Assembly (NCBI GenBank): GCA_943788425.1 | Contig: CALSQF010000006.1 | Location: 62,001 to 126,000 of the forward strand | Length of the DNA stretch: 64,000 nt | Direction of reading: 5' to 3' | From: an uncultured Planktomarina sp. | GTDB lineage: Bacteria > Pseudomonadota > Alphaproteobacteria > Rhodobacterales > Rhodobacteraceae | Part shown: positions 18,126 through 30,109 of the stretch, piece by piece | Layout of the letters: the number at the start of each line of letters is the position of its first letter | Numbering within the stretch: position 1 is the first letter of the stretch | Program-made: the position numbers and the translations under genes | Notes under the pieces: model-generated | The model's input: the letters and a program-made list of their open reading frames with translations, nothing else | Database searches by the model: none | Told to the model about the DNA's origin: nothing

Positions 18126-18713
18126 TCAATCGCTGCGTTTTTGCATCTCGTGTTGGATGTTGAACAACATATTCGACAGCCTCCCGCCTTGGGTCAAACT
18201 GTCTAAAACGATATGGGTTCGGCCGCCAGAATTGTCTTGCACGACCCATTGGCGCAGCTGCACTGGCTTGGCGGTGAAAATCAGTTGGATGAAACCATAA
18301 TCAGGGTTTTCCGGATCCTGCAGCGTCACAGCGGTTTGCGACTCGGCCTCGAAATGCGCGACCACCATATCACGTTGCGCCAAATCCACCGTCCGCTCCA
18401 AAACCAGGCTCAGCGGTGAGTGGCGCAGCGGAAACCGCAGTGGCTCATCGCGGGATTTGGGATCAAAGACCGCCACCTGTCCGCCGCCAACCACAACCAA
18501 AGTTGCCTCTGGCGGGTCATATTCAAAACGAATGCGTCCAGGTCGCCGAATGAACAACCGCCCCGTAGAGGTTTCTCCCGTATCCGTGACCTGTGAAAAC
18601 TGTGCCTCTGCCGTGGTCATGGCATTAAAATACGACGATATTTCGTTGAGGCTGATTTTTTCAGCTGCAACTGGCGTGGCGAAAATGATATAAAGGGCGG
18701 TGATGGGTCTCAT
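18126..18713 (-). CDS. lolA: LolA-like outer-membrane lipoprotein carrier protein
   Basis: LolA carries lipoproteins across the periplasm to the outer membrane. The 195-residue protein has an N-terminal export signal ending near PVAAEK, then the LolA beta-sheet pattern (AQFSQVTDTGETSTGRLFI, RPGRIRFEYDPP, GGQVAVFDPKS). It lies about 70 bases downstream of ftsK on the same strand, the usual order in this family of bacteria. Members of this fold can have specialised roles, so the exact function is less certain than the fold. Confidence 0.85.
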   Translation of the reverse strand: MRPITALYIIFATPVAAEKISLNEISSYFNAMTTAEAQFSQVTDTGETSTGRLFIRRPGRIRFEYDPPEATLVVVGGGQVAVFDPKSRDEPLRFPLRHSPLSLVLERTVDLAQRDMVVAHFEAESQTAVTLQDPENPDYGFIQLIFTAKPVQLRQWVVQDNSGGRTHIVLDSLTQGGRLSNMLFNIQHEMQKRSD

Positions 18714-18786
18714 TTCACAATCCTAGCCTGTTTTCCAAAAGGCGTGAAGCCCGCCCGCATCACGATTGCCTCACCGCATCACGTGC

Positions 18787-21576
18787 TCAATGGTGCTCTG
18801 GCATCAAGATTTCCCTTTTGCCCACATGATTTGCGGCGCTAACCAACCCGTTCTCTTCCATCTGCTCGACAAGCCGCGCAGCTTTGTTATAGCCAATCGC
18901 CAATTTTCGCTGGATGTAGCTGGTGGAACATTTGCGATCTTTCGCGACGATTTGGACGGCGGTGTCATAGAGCGCATCTTCTGAATCCGTATTGCCGCCA
19001 AGCCCTAGCACCGCATCAATATCACTCTCGGTCCCCTCGCTCGGACCCTCCAGAACTCCAGAAAGGTAATCTGGTGGGCCGAAGGTTTTGAGATGATTGA
19101 CCACATCTTCCACTTCTTCATCGGAACAGAAGGGTCCATGCACGCGCGTGACTTTGCCGCCACCAGCCATGTAAAGCATATCGCCCATGCCCAAAAGCTG
19201 CTCGGCGCCCATTTCACCCAAAATGGTTCGGCTGTCGACCTTTGAGGTCACTTGAAAGGAGATCCGCGTTGGGAAGTTGGCTTTGATTGTCCCGGTGATC
19301 ACATCCACAGAAGGACGCTGTGTGGCCATGATAATATGAATGCCTGAGGCCCGCGCCATCTGTGCCAAACGTTGGATACAGGCTTCAATCTCCTTGCCCG
19401 CCACCATCATCAAATCCGCCATCTCATCGACCACAACAACGATATAGGGCAGCGTTTCTGGTTTGAATTTTTCGGTCTCAAACAGCGGCTCGCCCGTGCC
19501 TTCGTCAAAGCCTGTTTGCACCGTGCGGCTGAACATTTCACCCTTGGCCTGAGCATCTTTAACGCGGCTGTTGTAGCCATCGATATTGCGCACGCCCATT
19601 TTCGACATCTTGCGATACCGCTCTTCCATCTCCCCGACAGTCCATTTCAACGCCACCACCGCCTTTTTAGGATCGGTGACAACTGGGCTGAGGAGATGAG
19701 GAATGCCGTCATAGACGCTGAGTTCCAGCATTTTCGGATCAATCATGATCATCCGGCATTCTTCTGGCGTCAAACGATAGAGCAAAGATAGGATCATCGT
19801 GTTAATCGCAACAGATTTTCCCGAACCCGTGGTCCCAGCAATCAGCAAATGGGGCATTTTCGCGAGGTTTGCCACAATTGGCTCACCGCCGATGTCTTTG
19901 CCAAGCGCGAGAGGTAGACGCATATTCGCATCCCCAAAATCACGCGCAGACAAAATTTCACGCAGAACACACATCTCGCGGCTCTCATTGGGCAGCTCAA
20001 TCCCGATCACCGAACGGCCTGGCACTGTGCTCACCCGCGCAGAGAGTGCGGACATAGAGCGCGCGATATCATCCGACAGACCTATCACCCGGCTTGCTTT
20101 CAACCCGGGTGCTGGCTCCAATTCATACATCGTCACCACCGGCCCGGGGCGCACGCTGACGATCTCACCTTTGACGCCGTAATCATCCAACACGCTTTCC
20201 AACATGCGCGCATTGCTCTCCAGAGCATCGTCACTCAAGACATGCCGCTCAACCGAGGATGGGCTCATCAACAGACTCAGAGGCGGTTTTTCATAGGTTT
20301 GATCTGGGGTCTTGGGTTCCAGATTCAATGTTGGCTGTGCTTCGGCAATCGCTTGGCTGGACGGTTTGATTGGTCGTCGCACGCCGTGTTGCACCACTTG
20401 CTTATGCGAAGCGGTGAGCGGGGGTTCAGCTACATAGTCAGATTGCATCGGGGCCGCAGGATGCACCTCAAAAACCTCAGCCTGATCTTCCATGAAGGGT
20501 GCTTCTGGCGCAGGGTGCTGCAAGATTATCGGCTCGGGACCCGTGGGACGACCGGGTTTGGCGGTGACAATTGGAGTTTGGCCCTGTGCTGCCATAGCCA
20601 CTTGCGGATCGCGCGCACGAATGGCCTCAACGATTTTTCCTCGAATACGATCCTGAATCGGATCCTCTGCCTCACCCAAGGGGCCCGGCAAAACTGGCGC
20701 TATCAGAGATTGCGCCGGCTTCGGCTCAACCCCGCGCTTCAGAACCCGCGCAAAAAGTGATTTCGGCTGGGGCTGTCCTGGTAGAGCAAGATCCAAAGGA
20801 GCGTTCGGCATCGCGGGATTGGCTCTGTTCACAGATGCAACGCGCGCTGTTTCACTTAGTGACATAGGACCCATATTCGGATCGCTGCGTTCAGCAGTGC
20901 GGCGCTCTTGACGGCTGCGCATGACGGTCCAGCCACGCACCAAAACGTAAATCAAACCCAAGATAAGCCGGCTGCCCAGCAAGCTGGTAACGCGAAAAAA
21001 GGTTTTTATCTCACAGAAGATTAACCCGGTCACATAGCCGCCCAGGATCAAAACCAAAGTTCCCAACACAAGAGCCAAAATATTTGCGCCCAAAGTCACC
21101 GATCCCGGTAGAAATTGCAAAATCATGAAGAGAACCGTGTCACCGAACAAGCCGCCCATCGAAAAACTGTGTGACCAACTGCTGATCGGTGTAAGCGTTG
21201 CCGCGTAAAGGGCACAAAGTGCCCAAAAAATTGGCGCATAGACCAAACGCATCAGCATACGTTCCGCACCAATATGCGCGATCAGCCTTAGACCCCATGC
21301 TGCAAATGTCAGAGGAATGCCCCAACTGCCGAGCCCCATGATCTTGATCAAGGGCGCCGCGACAATGGCACCAATCTGCCCAAACCAATTTTTAATCTCT
21401 GGGCCACCGGCCGAAATCCAGGCCGAATCCTCAGGTGCATAGCTCGCCAAGGCCAGGGCAAAGGCCACGCCCGCCGCCAAAACAATCAGCCCGAGCGCTT
21501 CAACGCCCCGTCTTTCTAAGAAAGCCTGTGTCGCTGCGTCCAAAAACGGATCGCGTCCGCGGGTTGGATAAGCCAT
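18787..21576 (-). CDS. ftsK: DNA translocase FtsK
   Basis: FtsK coordinates chromosome dimer resolution with septum closure. The 929-residue protein has four to five N-terminal membrane segments (about residues 25-200), a proline-rich linker, the RecA-like motor with Walker [14 protein letters not shown] and the Walker B-type [13 protein letters not shown], and a C-terminal winged-helix gamma domain ([19 protein letters not shown]) that reads oriented DNA sequences. Length and architecture are complete. It lies 13 bases downstream of the aminotransferase gene, so these are probably co-transcribed with lolA. Confidence 0.97.
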   Translation of the reverse strand: MAYPTRGRDPFLDAATQAFLERRGVEALGLIVLAAGVAFALALASYAPEDSAWISAGGPEIKNWFGQIGAIVAAPLIKIMGLGSWGIPLTFAAWGLRLIAHIGAERMLMRLVYAPIFWALCALYAATLTPISSWSHSFSMGGLFGDTVLFMILQFLPGSVTLGANILALVLGTLVLILGGYVTGLIFCEIKTFFRVTSLLGSRLILGLIYVLVRGWTVMRSRQERRTAERSDPNMGPMSLSETARVASVNRANPAMPNAPLDLALPGQPQPKSLFARVLKRGVEPKPAQSLIAPVLPGPLGEAEDPIQDRIRGKIVEAIRARDPQVAMAAQGQTPIVTAKPGRPTGPEPIILQHPAPEAPFMEDQAEVFEVHPAAPMQSDYVAEPPLTASHKQVVQHGVRRPIKPSSQAIAEAQPTLNLEPKTPDQTYEKPPLSLLMSPSSVERHVLSDDALESNARMLESVLDDYGVKGEIVSVRPGPVVTMYELEPAPGLKASRVIGLSDDIARSMSALSARVSTVPGRSVIGIELPNESREMCVLREILSARDFGDANMRLPLALGKDIGGEPIVANLAKMPHLLIAGTTGSGKSVAINTMILSLLYRLTPEECRMIMIDPKMLELSVYDGIPHLLSPVVTDPKKAVVALKWTVGEMEERYRKMSKMGVRNIDGYNSRVKDAQAKGEMFSRTVQTGFDEGTGEPLFETEKFKPETLPYIVVVVDEMADLMMVAGKEIEACIQRLAQMARASGIHIIMATQRPSVDVITGTIKANFPTRISFQVTSKVDSRTILGEMGAEQLLGMGDMLYMAGGGKVTRVHGPFCSDEEVEDVVNHLKTFGPPDYLSGVLEGPSEGTESDIDAVLGLGGNTDSEDALYDTAVQIVAKDRKCSTSYIQRKLAIGYNKAARLVEQMEENGLVSAANHVGKREILMPEHH

Positions 21577-21589
21577 ATGTACCTCAACA

Positions 21590-22753
21590 TCATTTATATA
21601 AGCAGTCGCGCAAAATAGTTAATCCGCGCTGCATTTCTTCTTTTGGAGCCACCAAAGCGACCCGAATATAGCCGGACCCAGGGTTCTGCTCATTTGCGAT
21701 TTGCCCCAGATATGATCCTGGTAGCACCCGCAACCCCGTTTCGGTCCAAAGTTTCAATGCAGCGGCTTCGTCATCTTCGACGGGCAGCCACAAGAAAAAC
21801 CCGGCTTGTGGCGAATTATAGGACTTAATTCCAGCAAAAATGCGATCCGCCACCTCAAATTTGCCACAATATAGTTGCCGGTTGGCAACAACATGATCTT
21901 CGTCTGACCATACCTTAGCAGAAACATCCTGGATAGGTCCAGCCACCGGGCAGCCAGCATAGGCGCGCAACTGTTTGATCTGTGAAATATTTTTAAATCC
22001 CGACGCTACAAAGCCCGAGCGCAGCCCCGGAAGGTTCGAGCGTTTCGACAAGGAATGAAAAGCAACCACCCGTTCAGGATCTGCCCCCATTTGCGCCGCC
22101 ACCTGCAAAGCACCGGGCGGTGGGGCGGTTCTGTAGATCTCGCTATAACACTCATCGGCAAAAATCTTGAAATCATAAGTTTCCGCCAGCGTGAGCAATC
22201 GAGTCCAATAGGCCTTCGAGGCGACAACCCCTTGCGGATTAGAGGGTGAGCAAAGAAAAAAGACAGACGTTTGGTTAAGATCGTCGGGCGTCAATGCATC
22301 CAAATCCGGCAAAAATCCACTTTCTGCCCGCGCTGGCAAATACATCGATTGCGCGCCGATCGCCATAGCCGCCACCGTATAGACCTGATAAAATGGATTT
22401 GGAATCAATATTTTGGATCCCGTCTGACCCAGGGCCACGACCCCATTAAACAAACCTTCACGTGTGCCATTGAGCACCATAACTTGGCTGTCCATATCCA
22501 AATCAATTGCGTAACGACGCCGCAGAAATCCCGTGATTGCCTCACGCAATTCTGGCGTGCCATTATTGTCGGGATAGCTGTTGAACCCCTCCATCGCCTC
22601 AACCAATGCCGGTACAACCCAATCGGGGAATTTATGTTTTGGCTCGCCGATGGTCATATTGATGACCGGACCACCCGGCGCCTGGCCATCCAACAGATTG
22701 CGCAGACGGGGCCAAGTGGCGGTCGGCAAAGCATCAAAACGGGTGGGCATCAT
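21590..22753 (-). CDS. PLP-dependent aminotransferase class I/II
   Basis: The 387-residue fold-type I aminotransferase has the PLP lysine in [15 protein letters not shown], the NPQGV substrate-binding segment and [10 protein letters not shown] with the cofactor-binding Asp. It resembles the succinyldiaminopimelate aminotransferase (DapC)-like branch that is often found near dap genes, but the gene context here (amidase upstream, ftsK downstream) does not fix a substrate. The gap to the amidase gene is about 60 bases. Confidence 0.88.
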   Translation of the reverse strand: MMPTRFDALPTATWPRLRNLLDGQAPGGPVINMTIGEPKHKFPDWVVPALVEAMEGFNSYPDNNGTPELREAITGFLRRRYAIDLDMDSQVMVLNGTREGLFNGVVALGQTGSKILIPNPFYQVYTVAAMAIGAQSMYLPARAESGFLPDLDALTPDDLNQTSVFFLCSPSNPQGVVASKAYWTRLLTLAETYDFKIFADECYSEIYRTAPPPGALQVAAQMGADPERVVAFHSLSKRSNLPGLRSGFVASGFKNISQIKQLRAYAGCPVAGPIQDVSAKVWSDEDHVVANRQLYCGKFEVADRIFAGIKSYNSPQAGFFLWLPVEDDEAAALKLWTETGLRVLPGSYLGQIANEQNPGSGYIRVALVAPKEEMQRGLTILRDCLYK

Positions 22754-22817
22754 AAAGTGTCTCCTCTTGCGCTCAGGCGTAAGGCAGCCAGACGATCACT
22801 GCAAACCAAAACCATCG

Positions 22818-24146
22818 CTAAGCCAATGCATTTTCCACCGCAGCGCCCAATCTAAGGAGATGGTGCTCTTGCAGAGGCGGACAAACCATCATGAGACCGC
22901 ATGACGGAACGCCCGTCGGAAGCGTCAAAGCGCAAGCGCCCATGAGATTTCCAATGCGGGTGTTGCGCAGAGCCAGAAGGTTTTCTGCCACATAATAATC
23001 ATGATCCCGTCCCAATCTTTCCATATTCGGCGGCAGGATCGGTGAGCTGGGCATCAAAACTGCGTCAAACTCTCGGGTTGCCGTGTAATAATCTTCGCGC
23101 AGCCTGTCTAATTTTTGCCAAGCAGCAACATAATCTGGCGCTGAAACATCCGCTCCGCCACGAAACCGCATCAAGATCTCTTCATACATAAGGTCTGGAT
23201 TGGCTTCTATTGTGTCTTTCCAAGCGCCATAAGCTTCAGCCGCGAATAGAACTCCTGAAAGTGCCAAAGCCTCTTGCACCTGCGGAATTTCAATCCGCTC
23301 AACCATAGCACCCATCGAGCGCAGACGATCTATCGCCATGTCGAAAGCGGCGCGCGGTTCCGGGCGCAGCGCATCTAAAGCCACCGTGTCACAGATCGCG
23401 AAGCGCCGCCTCTCCAACGTGCTGTTGGTCAGATCCGCAGCCTCGCTGCCCTCCAGAACCGCAAGCGCCAAAGCCGAATCCTCAACCGAACGGCACAGCG
23501 GCCCAACCGTGTCAAAACGCGCGCAAAGCGGAACCACCCCCTCCAAAGATAGGCGCCCACTCGTGGTTTTCAAACCTACCAAATCATTCCAAGCCGCCGG
23601 GATTCTTACGGAGCCTCCAGTGTCAGATCCGATCGCCAAGGGTGCCAAGCCAAAGGCAACAGACGCCGCCGCCCCAGAAGACGATCCACCTGACACAGCG
23701 TCATGATCATTCACACAAGGCGGAGTCGCTGTTCTGGGATTATAACCCAAACCAGAGAAGGCCAATTCGGACAGATGCGTTTTCCCGAGGCAGACCAGCC
23801 CCAACTCCGTCGCGCAGCGCAGCACCTCGCAATCTGTGGACGGCATACGGTTTTTGAGCAAAACACTGCCGGCTTCAGTCGCCACATTTGCGCTGTCAAA
23901 CAGATCTTTCCAAGAGACCGGAACCCCATCGAGCGCAGACTTCCGTTGACCCAGTCGCACCCGCTCAGACGCCGCCTGCGCCTCTGCCAAAGCTCGGTCA
24001 CGCGTCACCGTAGTGTAAATCCGCGATGTGAAGGGATGGGCATCAATCGCATCAAGATAGGTCTGCGCCAGATCAACGGGGTCGATATCCCCCTTAGCAA
24101 TTGCGCGGCCCAATGCTGCGGCACTCATGTTTAACCATCGTTGCAT
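22818..24146 (-). CDS. Amidase signature-family hydrolase
   Basis: The 442-residue protein carries the Ser-cisSer-Lys machinery of amidases: the Lys in VSWKDLFDSA, the glycine/serine-rich GGSSSGAAASVA, and GSDTGGSVRIPAAW with the nucleophile Ser. Members hydrolyse amides, including the GatA transamidosome subunit; the context and the divergent C-terminus argue against GatA. The substrate is unknown. It precedes the aminotransferase gene on the same strand and is divergent from the hydroxylase gene at 24228. Confidence 0.9.
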   Translation of the reverse strand: MQRWLNMSAAALGRAIAKGDIDPVDLAQTYLDAIDAHPFTSRIYTTVTRDRALAEAQAASERVRLGQRKSALDGVPVSWKDLFDSANVATEAGSVLLKNRMPSTDCEVLRCATELGLVCLGKTHLSELAFSGLGYNPRTATPPCVNDHDAVSGGSSSGAAASVAFGLAPLAIGSDTGGSVRIPAAWNDLVGLKTTSGRLSLEGVVPLCARFDTVGPLCRSVEDSALALAVLEGSEAADLTNSTLERRRFAICDTVALDALRPEPRAAFDMAIDRLRSMGAMVERIEIPQVQEALALSGVLFAAEAYGAWKDTIEANPDLMYEEILMRFRGGADVSAPDYVAAWQKLDRLREDYYTATREFDAVLMPSSPILPPNMERLGRDHDYYVAENLLALRNTRIGNLMGACALTLPTGVPSCGLMMVCPPLQEHHLLRLGAAVENALA

Positions 24147-24227
24147 CTCTGATCCTCCTGCTTCAACGTCAGGCTAACGATGTCGCACCCCCTCGACAAT
24201 ATCCCTTTGCTGCCCCATGTCTTATCC

Positions 24228-25445
24228 ATGGATTATGACGTTATCATCGCGGGCGGCGGGCTCAACGGCCTCACTTTGGCTTTGGCCCTAGACAGTGCTG
24301 GCATCGCAACCGTGGTGATCGACGCATTTGCGCCGCAAGAGAGTCTCAGCCCAAAATTTGATGGGCGGTCATATGCGCTGTCCGCCGCCAGTCAGAAAAT
24401 GCTCGACGCGCTGGGACTGTGGGAGGATCTGGCACATCACGCCGAGCCTATGCTGGAAATAAAGGTCAGCGATGGCGCCGCCGGCGGAACCCCTTCGCCC
24501 TTTGTCATGCAATTTGGCGATGAAGATTTCAGTCTAGGTCCGATGGGATTCATGGTGGAAGATCGACACCTGCGTGTGCGTTTGGCTCAGGCCGTGAAAG
24601 CGTCTAACGTGACCCTGCGGAGTGGGCAGACCATCACCAATCAGACCATCCACTCCACTCATGTCACCGTGGTGATTGACGGGCATCGCCCGATCACAGC
24701 TGCAGTTTTGGTCGGTGCAGACGGGCGCAACTCACGCACCGCCCATACGGCGGGTCTGACGCGCACAGGATGGGATTATAACCAATCCTCTTTGGTATGT
24801 GCCATCTCCCATGAGAAACCACATCACGGGATTGCCCATCAATATTTCATGCCCTCCGGCCCCTTGGCTATTCTGCCCCTGACACAAAATCGCAGTGGCA
24901 TTGTCTGGACGGAGCAGCAGCAAGTCGCGCAAAACATTCACAGCCTCAGTGATGCGGATTATCTTGACATCCTACGCCCAAGGTTTGGCGACTTTCTCGG
25001 TAAGATTTCTCTTGCGGGCAGCCGGTATATTTACCCGCTTTCACTATCCACAACCCATCGCATGATCGCCCCTCGGGTTGCTCTTGTTGGCGATGCTGCC
25101 CATGCAGTGCATCCGATTGCCGGGCAAGGGCTCAATTCTGGCTTTAAAGATGTCGCCGCTTTGGCAGAGGTGCTTTGCGACACCAAGCGGCGGGGTCAGG
25201 ATCTCGGCATCCAGACCACGCTTGCGGAATACCAAAAATGGCGCGGGTTTGATAATGCCCTGCTGTGCGCGGCAACCAACAGCTTCAACAGATTATTTTC
25301 CAACAACAACCCGCTGCTTCGCGGGATCCGGGATCTTGGCATGGGGCTCATCAATGCCGCGCCTAAATTGCGAAAGAATTTTGTTGCCACCGCCGCAGGA
25401 GCCGCGGGAAATCCACCACGTTTACTGCGCGGTGAGCCGCTTTAG
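24228..25445 (+). CDS. UbiH/COQ6-family FAD-dependent ubiquinone-biosynthesis hydroxylase
   Basis: This flavoprotein monooxygenase family hydroxylates the ubiquinone ring. The protein has the N-terminal FAD motif DVIIAGGGLNGLTLALAL, the middle GADGRNSRTAHTAGL and the C-terminal RVALVGDAAHAVHPIAGQGL, all diagnostic. I prefer the ATG at 24228, which places the FAD motif at the very N-terminus; an ATG at 24180 would add 16 residues. Which ring position is hydroxylated cannot be decided. It converges with the Trm112-like gene, the stops being 3 bases apart. Confidence 0.9.
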   Translation: MDYDVIIAGGGLNGLTLALALDSAGIATVVIDAFAPQESLSPKFDGRSYALSAASQKMLDALGLWEDLAHHAEPMLEIKVSDGAAGGTPSPFVMQFGDEDFSLGPMGFMVEDRHLRVRLAQAVKASNVTLRSGQTITNQTIHSTHVTVVIDGHRPITAAVLVGADGRNSRTAHTAGLTRTGWDYNQSSLVCAISHEKPHHGIAHQYFMPSGPLAILPLTQNRSGIVWTEQQQVAQNIHSLSDADYLDILRPRFGDFLGKISLAGSRYIYPLSLSTTHRMIAPRVALVGDAAHAVHPIAGQGLNSGFKDVAALAEVLCDTKRRGQDLGIQTTLAEYQKWRGFDNALLCAATNSFNRLFSNNNPLLRGIRDLGMGLINAAPKLRKNFVATAAGAAGNPPRLLRGEPL

Positions 25446-25448
25446 GGG

Positions 25449-25628
25449 CTAGGCTTCATCTACTTCGCGGGCTTCGCTGACCAACATGATCGGGATACCT
25501 TCGCGAATTGGATAGGCCAAATGTGCAGATTTTGAAATCAGTTCCTGAGCGCCTGCATCATAGATCAACGGCCCACCTGTTTGAGGACAAATCAATGCCT
25601 CCAACATTTTTCCATCAATGTCACTCAT
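25449..25628 (-). CDS. Trm112 family protein
   Basis: This 59-residue gene is short but real: its ATG overlaps the TGA stop of the LON-like gene (ATGA), and the protein has the family pattern [38 protein letters not shown] and an acidic tail. Eukaryotic and archaeal Trm112 activate methyltransferases; bacterial members are small zinc-ribbon-like proteins of unclear role. Only one of the usual Cys pairs is seen (ICP), so metal binding is doubtful. Confidence 0.88.
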   Translation of the reverse strand: MSDIDGKMLEALICPQTGGPLIYDAGAQELISKSAHLAYPIREGIPIMLVSEAREVDEA

Positions 25629-26266
25629 TGTAAGAAATCCTCATCCGCTCCACCCCGCAGGGCAAATTCAAGCAATGTTGTTAAGGTTTCTCGCCGGGTG
25701 CTGAGGCTCGGCGCTTCAAGCAAGGCTTGCTTGTCCTCGGGTTCAAACGGGCAAAGCATGGACAAAGAGTTTATCAGCAACTCATCATCGGCCTCCTGCA
25801 TCGTGTCCCAATCGGTCGAGAGCTGCCGATCGTCAAAATAGCGTTTCAACGCGCCCATGAAGCTAGCTCTATCGAAGTTTTCGTCCCGTTCAATCTTGCC
25901 CAAGTCGCGCTCAAAACTGGCCCAAGACACATGGCATCGACGGTATGGGGTAAAACCTTCCACCTCATCTTTAATCCGAAATCGGCTCATGCCCGAGAGC
26001 GTGACCATATAGCGGCCATCTTCAGTTTCCGAAAACTGGTTGAGCCGCCCAGCGCAGCCGATTGAATGCAGCCGTGTCTCGCCATCTCGTGCCTGATAGG
26101 GCTGAACCATGCCGATCAATCGGCTTGAGGTTTTCATACAATCCTCAATCATGCTGAGAAAACGTGGCTCGAAGATATGCAATGGCAGCTTGGCACGCGG
26201 CAACAGCAGCGCCCCCGGCAAGGGAAAAACGGGGATCACGTCCGGCATATCGAATTTAAATGTCAT
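25625..26266 (-). CDS. LON peptidase substrate-binding domain protein
   Basis: The 213-residue protein corresponds to the N-terminal domain of Lon protease alone ([52 protein letters not shown]). It lacks the AAA and protease domains; such single-domain proteins are common and of unknown function. It is followed by the overlapping Trm112-like gene and preceded at 26 bases by a CnoX-like gene, an arrangement often found in this group. Confidence 0.92.
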   Translation of the reverse strand: MTFKFDMPDVIPVFPLPGALLLPRAKLPLHIFEPRFLSMIEDCMKTSSRLIGMVQPYQARDGETRLHSIGCAGRLNQFSETEDGRYMVTLSGMSRFRIKDEVEGFTPYRRCHVSWASFERDLGKIERDENFDRASFMGALKRYFDDRQLSTDWDTMQEADDELLINSLSMLCPFEPEDKQALLEAPSLSTRRETLTTLLEFALRGGADEDFLQ

Positions 26267-26292
26267 GATGTTTAGCTAGCTCGGCTTGGGCA

Positions 26293-27210
26293 TCATGCAA
26301 ATATTAAAGACGATAGTTTACGACGCCCATTCAAAACAATGGGATCATTTGCTGGTAAAGCATCAAAAACGGTGAAAAGTTGGGTTTTCGCTGCTGCCTC
26401 ATTCCATTCGCGATCTCTGCGAAACAGCTCCAAAAGGTGATCGACCGCCGCCTGCGCATCACCCTTCGCGTGGAGCGCGATGGCCAAGTCAAACCTTGCT
26501 TGATGATTGTCACCCTCTGCCTCAACAGCAGCTTGCAATTCCCCCAAAGGCCCCGCTCCTGAGGCTTGCTTCGCCAGCGCCAATTGCGCGTATATCGCCT
26601 CAAGATCTGGTGCATTGCTGATGGCTGCGGGAGCGCCGTTCAGGGTCGCTTCTGCTTGCTCCAAATCACCCTGCGCCAGATAGCATTGCGCCAAGCCAGC
26701 GTAAGCGCCCACAGTCGATGGCTCTTGTTCCAATATCGCAGCAAAGGTTTGCGCCGCATCTTGGATATCACCATCAGCCAACATCTCTTGAGCTGCGTTC
26801 AGAGCATCTTCAAGCCCACCATCCGGAGCACCATTGCCCATAGCGGAAACGCGTTCGACAAAGGCTTGGATTTCCGATCCGGGCACCGCTCCTTGAAACC
26901 CGTCAACTGGTTTTCCCTGCCAAAATGCATAGACGGTTGGAATGGATTGGATTTGCAACTGACCTGCAATAGGCTGGTTTTCATCCACATTCAGCTTCAC
27001 CATCTTCACCGCGCCCTTCGCCGCAGTGACCGCCGCTTCCAAAGCCGGGCCCAGAGTTTTGCAAGGCCCGCACCATGGCGCCCAGAAGTCCACTATCACC
27101 GGCACGGACTGCGATGTCTCGATCACATCTTGCATAAAGCTCTGTTCTGATCCGTCTTTTATCAACGTATCGGCTTCGGTTGTCGTGGCGGCCGTGTTCA
27201 GTTCCAACAT
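26293..27210 (-). CDS. Thioredoxin-fold chaperone with TPR repeats (CnoX/YbbN-like)
   Basis: The 305-residue protein has an N-terminal thioredoxin domain (about residues 25-125) with the motif APWCGPCKTLGP and a C-terminal region of TPR-like helices (about 130-300). CnoX/YbbN proteins hold and protect clients from oxidation and hand them to GroEL or DnaK. The intact CGPC motif suggests redox activity. It forms a group with the LON-like and Trm112-like genes downstream. Confidence 0.9.
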   Translation of the reverse strand: MLELNTAATTTEADTLIKDGSEQSFMQDVIETSQSVPVIVDFWAPWCGPCKTLGPALEAAVTAAKGAVKMVKLNVDENQPIAGQLQIQSIPTVYAFWQGKPVDGFQGAVPGSEIQAFVERVSAMGNGAPDGGLEDALNAAQEMLADGDIQDAAQTFAAILEQEPSTVGAYAGLAQCYLAQGDLEQAEATLNGAPAAISNAPDLEAIYAQLALAKQASGAGPLGELQAAVEAEGDNHQARFDLAIALHAKGDAQAAVDHLLELFRRDREWNEAAAKTQLFTVFDALPANDPIVLNGRRKLSSLIFA

Positions 27211-27270
27211 GGTAAATTCCTTTTAAGTTAGGCTCTATATGAGTGTCTTAATGGCGTTTGCCAAGAGCCC

Positions 27271-28059
27271 TTACAAATCAAAGCTGGCAAAAACAGGCGC
27301 ATGATCGGACGGTTTCTCCCACCCCCGTGCCGCACGCAGCACCCGACTGGAATGTGCCGAGGCCGAAATATCTGATGTGGCCCAAACATGGTCCAAACGG
27401 CGCCCTTTGTCCGCTGCATCCCAATCTTTTGCGCGATATGACCACCAACTATAGAGCAAGCCGTTAGGAATATCCTGCCGGGTCACGTCCACCCAATCGC
27501 CTGCAGACATCACATCATTGAGGTGCTCTACCTCGATCGGTGTATGGCTGACGATTTTGAGCAATTTTTTGTGATCCCAAACATCGTCTTCACGGGGCGC
27601 AATATTCAAATCTCCCACCAAGATCGACCGCTGTGGTTTTTCCGCCGCAAAAATATCTCGCAACTCAGTGAGGTAATCGAGTTTTTGTCCGAATTTCTCA
27701 TTTGTCTCCCGATCCGGCACATCGCCGCCAGCGGGTACATAGTGATTGTGGATGGTCACCCCATTGGGCAAACGGCCTGCCACATGCCGGGCGTGGCCCA
27801 ATTGCGCCAGATCCAAACCCCCCGCATCCTCGAGCGGAAATTTGGACAAGATTGCCACGCCATTATATCCCTTTTGACCCCGCGCCACCATGTGAGGATA
27901 CCCCAAATTCGCAAAACCTGCAGTTGGGATTAACTCAACGGGGCTTTTGCACTCTTGTAAGCATAAGACATCAGGGGCCTCATCGCGGAGCAATTGCAAA
28001 ACAATCGCCTCGCGTAGGCGCACCGAATTAATATTCCATGTGGCGAGGGTGAAGGACAT
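27271..28059 (-). CDS. xthA: Exodeoxyribonuclease III
   Basis: This AP endonuclease/3'-5' exonuclease acts in base excision repair. The protein of about 262 residues has all EEP-family motifs: TWNINSVR, LQECKSP with the metal-binding Glu, GDLNIAPREDDVWD, RLDHVWAT and the terminal SDHAPVFA. The start at 28059 puts MSFTLATWNINS at the N-terminus; the longer frame to 28089 is not supported. Confidence 0.95.
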   Translation of the reverse strand: MSFTLATWNINSVRLREAIVLQLLRDEAPDVLCLQECKSPVELIPTAGFANLGYPHMVARGQKGYNGVAILSKFPLEDAGGLDLAQLGHARHVAGRLPNGVTIHNHYVPAGGDVPDRETNEKFGQKLDYLTELRDIFAAEKPQRSILVGDLNIAPREDDVWDHKKLLKIVSHTPIEVEHLNDVMSAGDWVDVTRQDIPNGLLYSWWSYRAKDWDAADKGRRLDHVWATSDISASAHSSRVLRAARGWEKPSDHAPVFASFDL

Positions 28060-28183
28060 GCGCACAGCTCCGTTCCAATTTGATCCCAATTACTTATAGA
28101 GCATGACACCCGGCAACCAACCCGTTTTTGTCAAAAACTTTTGAGGAATGGCACATCATATCGAAAGGGCGTATTCGAATACT

Positions 28184-28810
28184 ATGACACAATTGCCAAC
28201 ATATGACTATGAACGCATCCTTCAGGAGCAAGGCTGCCAGTGGATTGCCGGTGTAGATGAGGTCGGGCGCGGCCCGATCAGTGGTCCTGTCTTTGCAGCC
28301 GCTGTTATTTTGGACCCCAAACATATCCCAATAGGGTTGAACGACAGCAAAAAACTCTCGGCCAAAAAACGCGATGCTTTGCTGGAAAGCATTCTGGCCC
28401 ATGCGGATGTTTCAGTGGCCAGCGCCTCAGAACGTGAGATCGAACAGATCAATATTCTGCGCGCTGCGCATCTGGCAATGGAACGTGCGGTGGCAGGGTT
28501 GAGGCAAACACCAGATCATGTTCTGGTAGATGGCAATATCATTCCACGCAATCTTGAGCTCCCCGCCACGGCTTTGGTCAAAGGGGACTCTTTATCAGTG
28601 TCTATCGCAGCTGCTTCAATTGTGGCAAAAATTAGGCGTGATATGGTCATGTGTGATTTAGCGCAACAGTTTCCCGGTTATGGTTGGGAAAAAAATGCCG
28701 GATACCCGACAGCACAGCATCTAAAAGCCCTCCAAGATTTCGGGGTGACCCCACACCATAGACGAACCTTCAAACCAGTACACAATATCTTGTATCAAGG
28801 AAAAATTTAA
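28184..28810 (+). CDS. rnhB: Ribonuclease HII
   Basis: RNase HII removes ribonucleotides and RNA from RNA-DNA hybrids. The conserved DEVGRGPISGPV, NDSKKLS, LVDGN and SIVAKIRRD motifs give the DEDD metal-binding residues. The start could be the ATG at 28148 or at 28184; the former has a GAGG too close to the codon and adds 12 residues without family similarity. The order rnhB-ccrM is common in Rhodobacteraceae. Confidence 0.94.
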   Translation: MTQLPTYDYERILQEQGCQWIAGVDEVGRGPISGPVFAAAVILDPKHIPIGLNDSKKLSAKKRDALLESILAHADVSVASASEREIEQINILRAAHLAMERAVAGLRQTPDHVLVDGNIIPRNLELPATALVKGDSLSVSIAAASIVAKIRRDMVMCDLAQQFPGYGWEKNAGYPTAQHLKALQDFGVTPHHRRTFKPVHNILYQGKI

Positions 28811-28821
28811 GCTGCTGATAA

Positions 28822-30021
<1,200 letters not shown>

Positions 30022-30079
30022 CCCAATATCAAAACAAAAGTTTCGCCTGTGCTTGCATATCTATACCAAGCGGCACCTT

Positions 30080-30109
30080 ATGCCCCGCCGGTCTGGTGGG
30101 GCATTTTTT
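30080..30109 (+). terminator. Rho-independent terminator of ccrM
   Basis: ATGCCCC (30080-30086) pairs with GGGGCAT (30098-30104) and is followed by a run of T to 30109. The stop codon of the convergent alkB pseudogene (30108-30110) falls in the T run, so that gene end and this terminator are interlocked. Confidence 0.9.
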
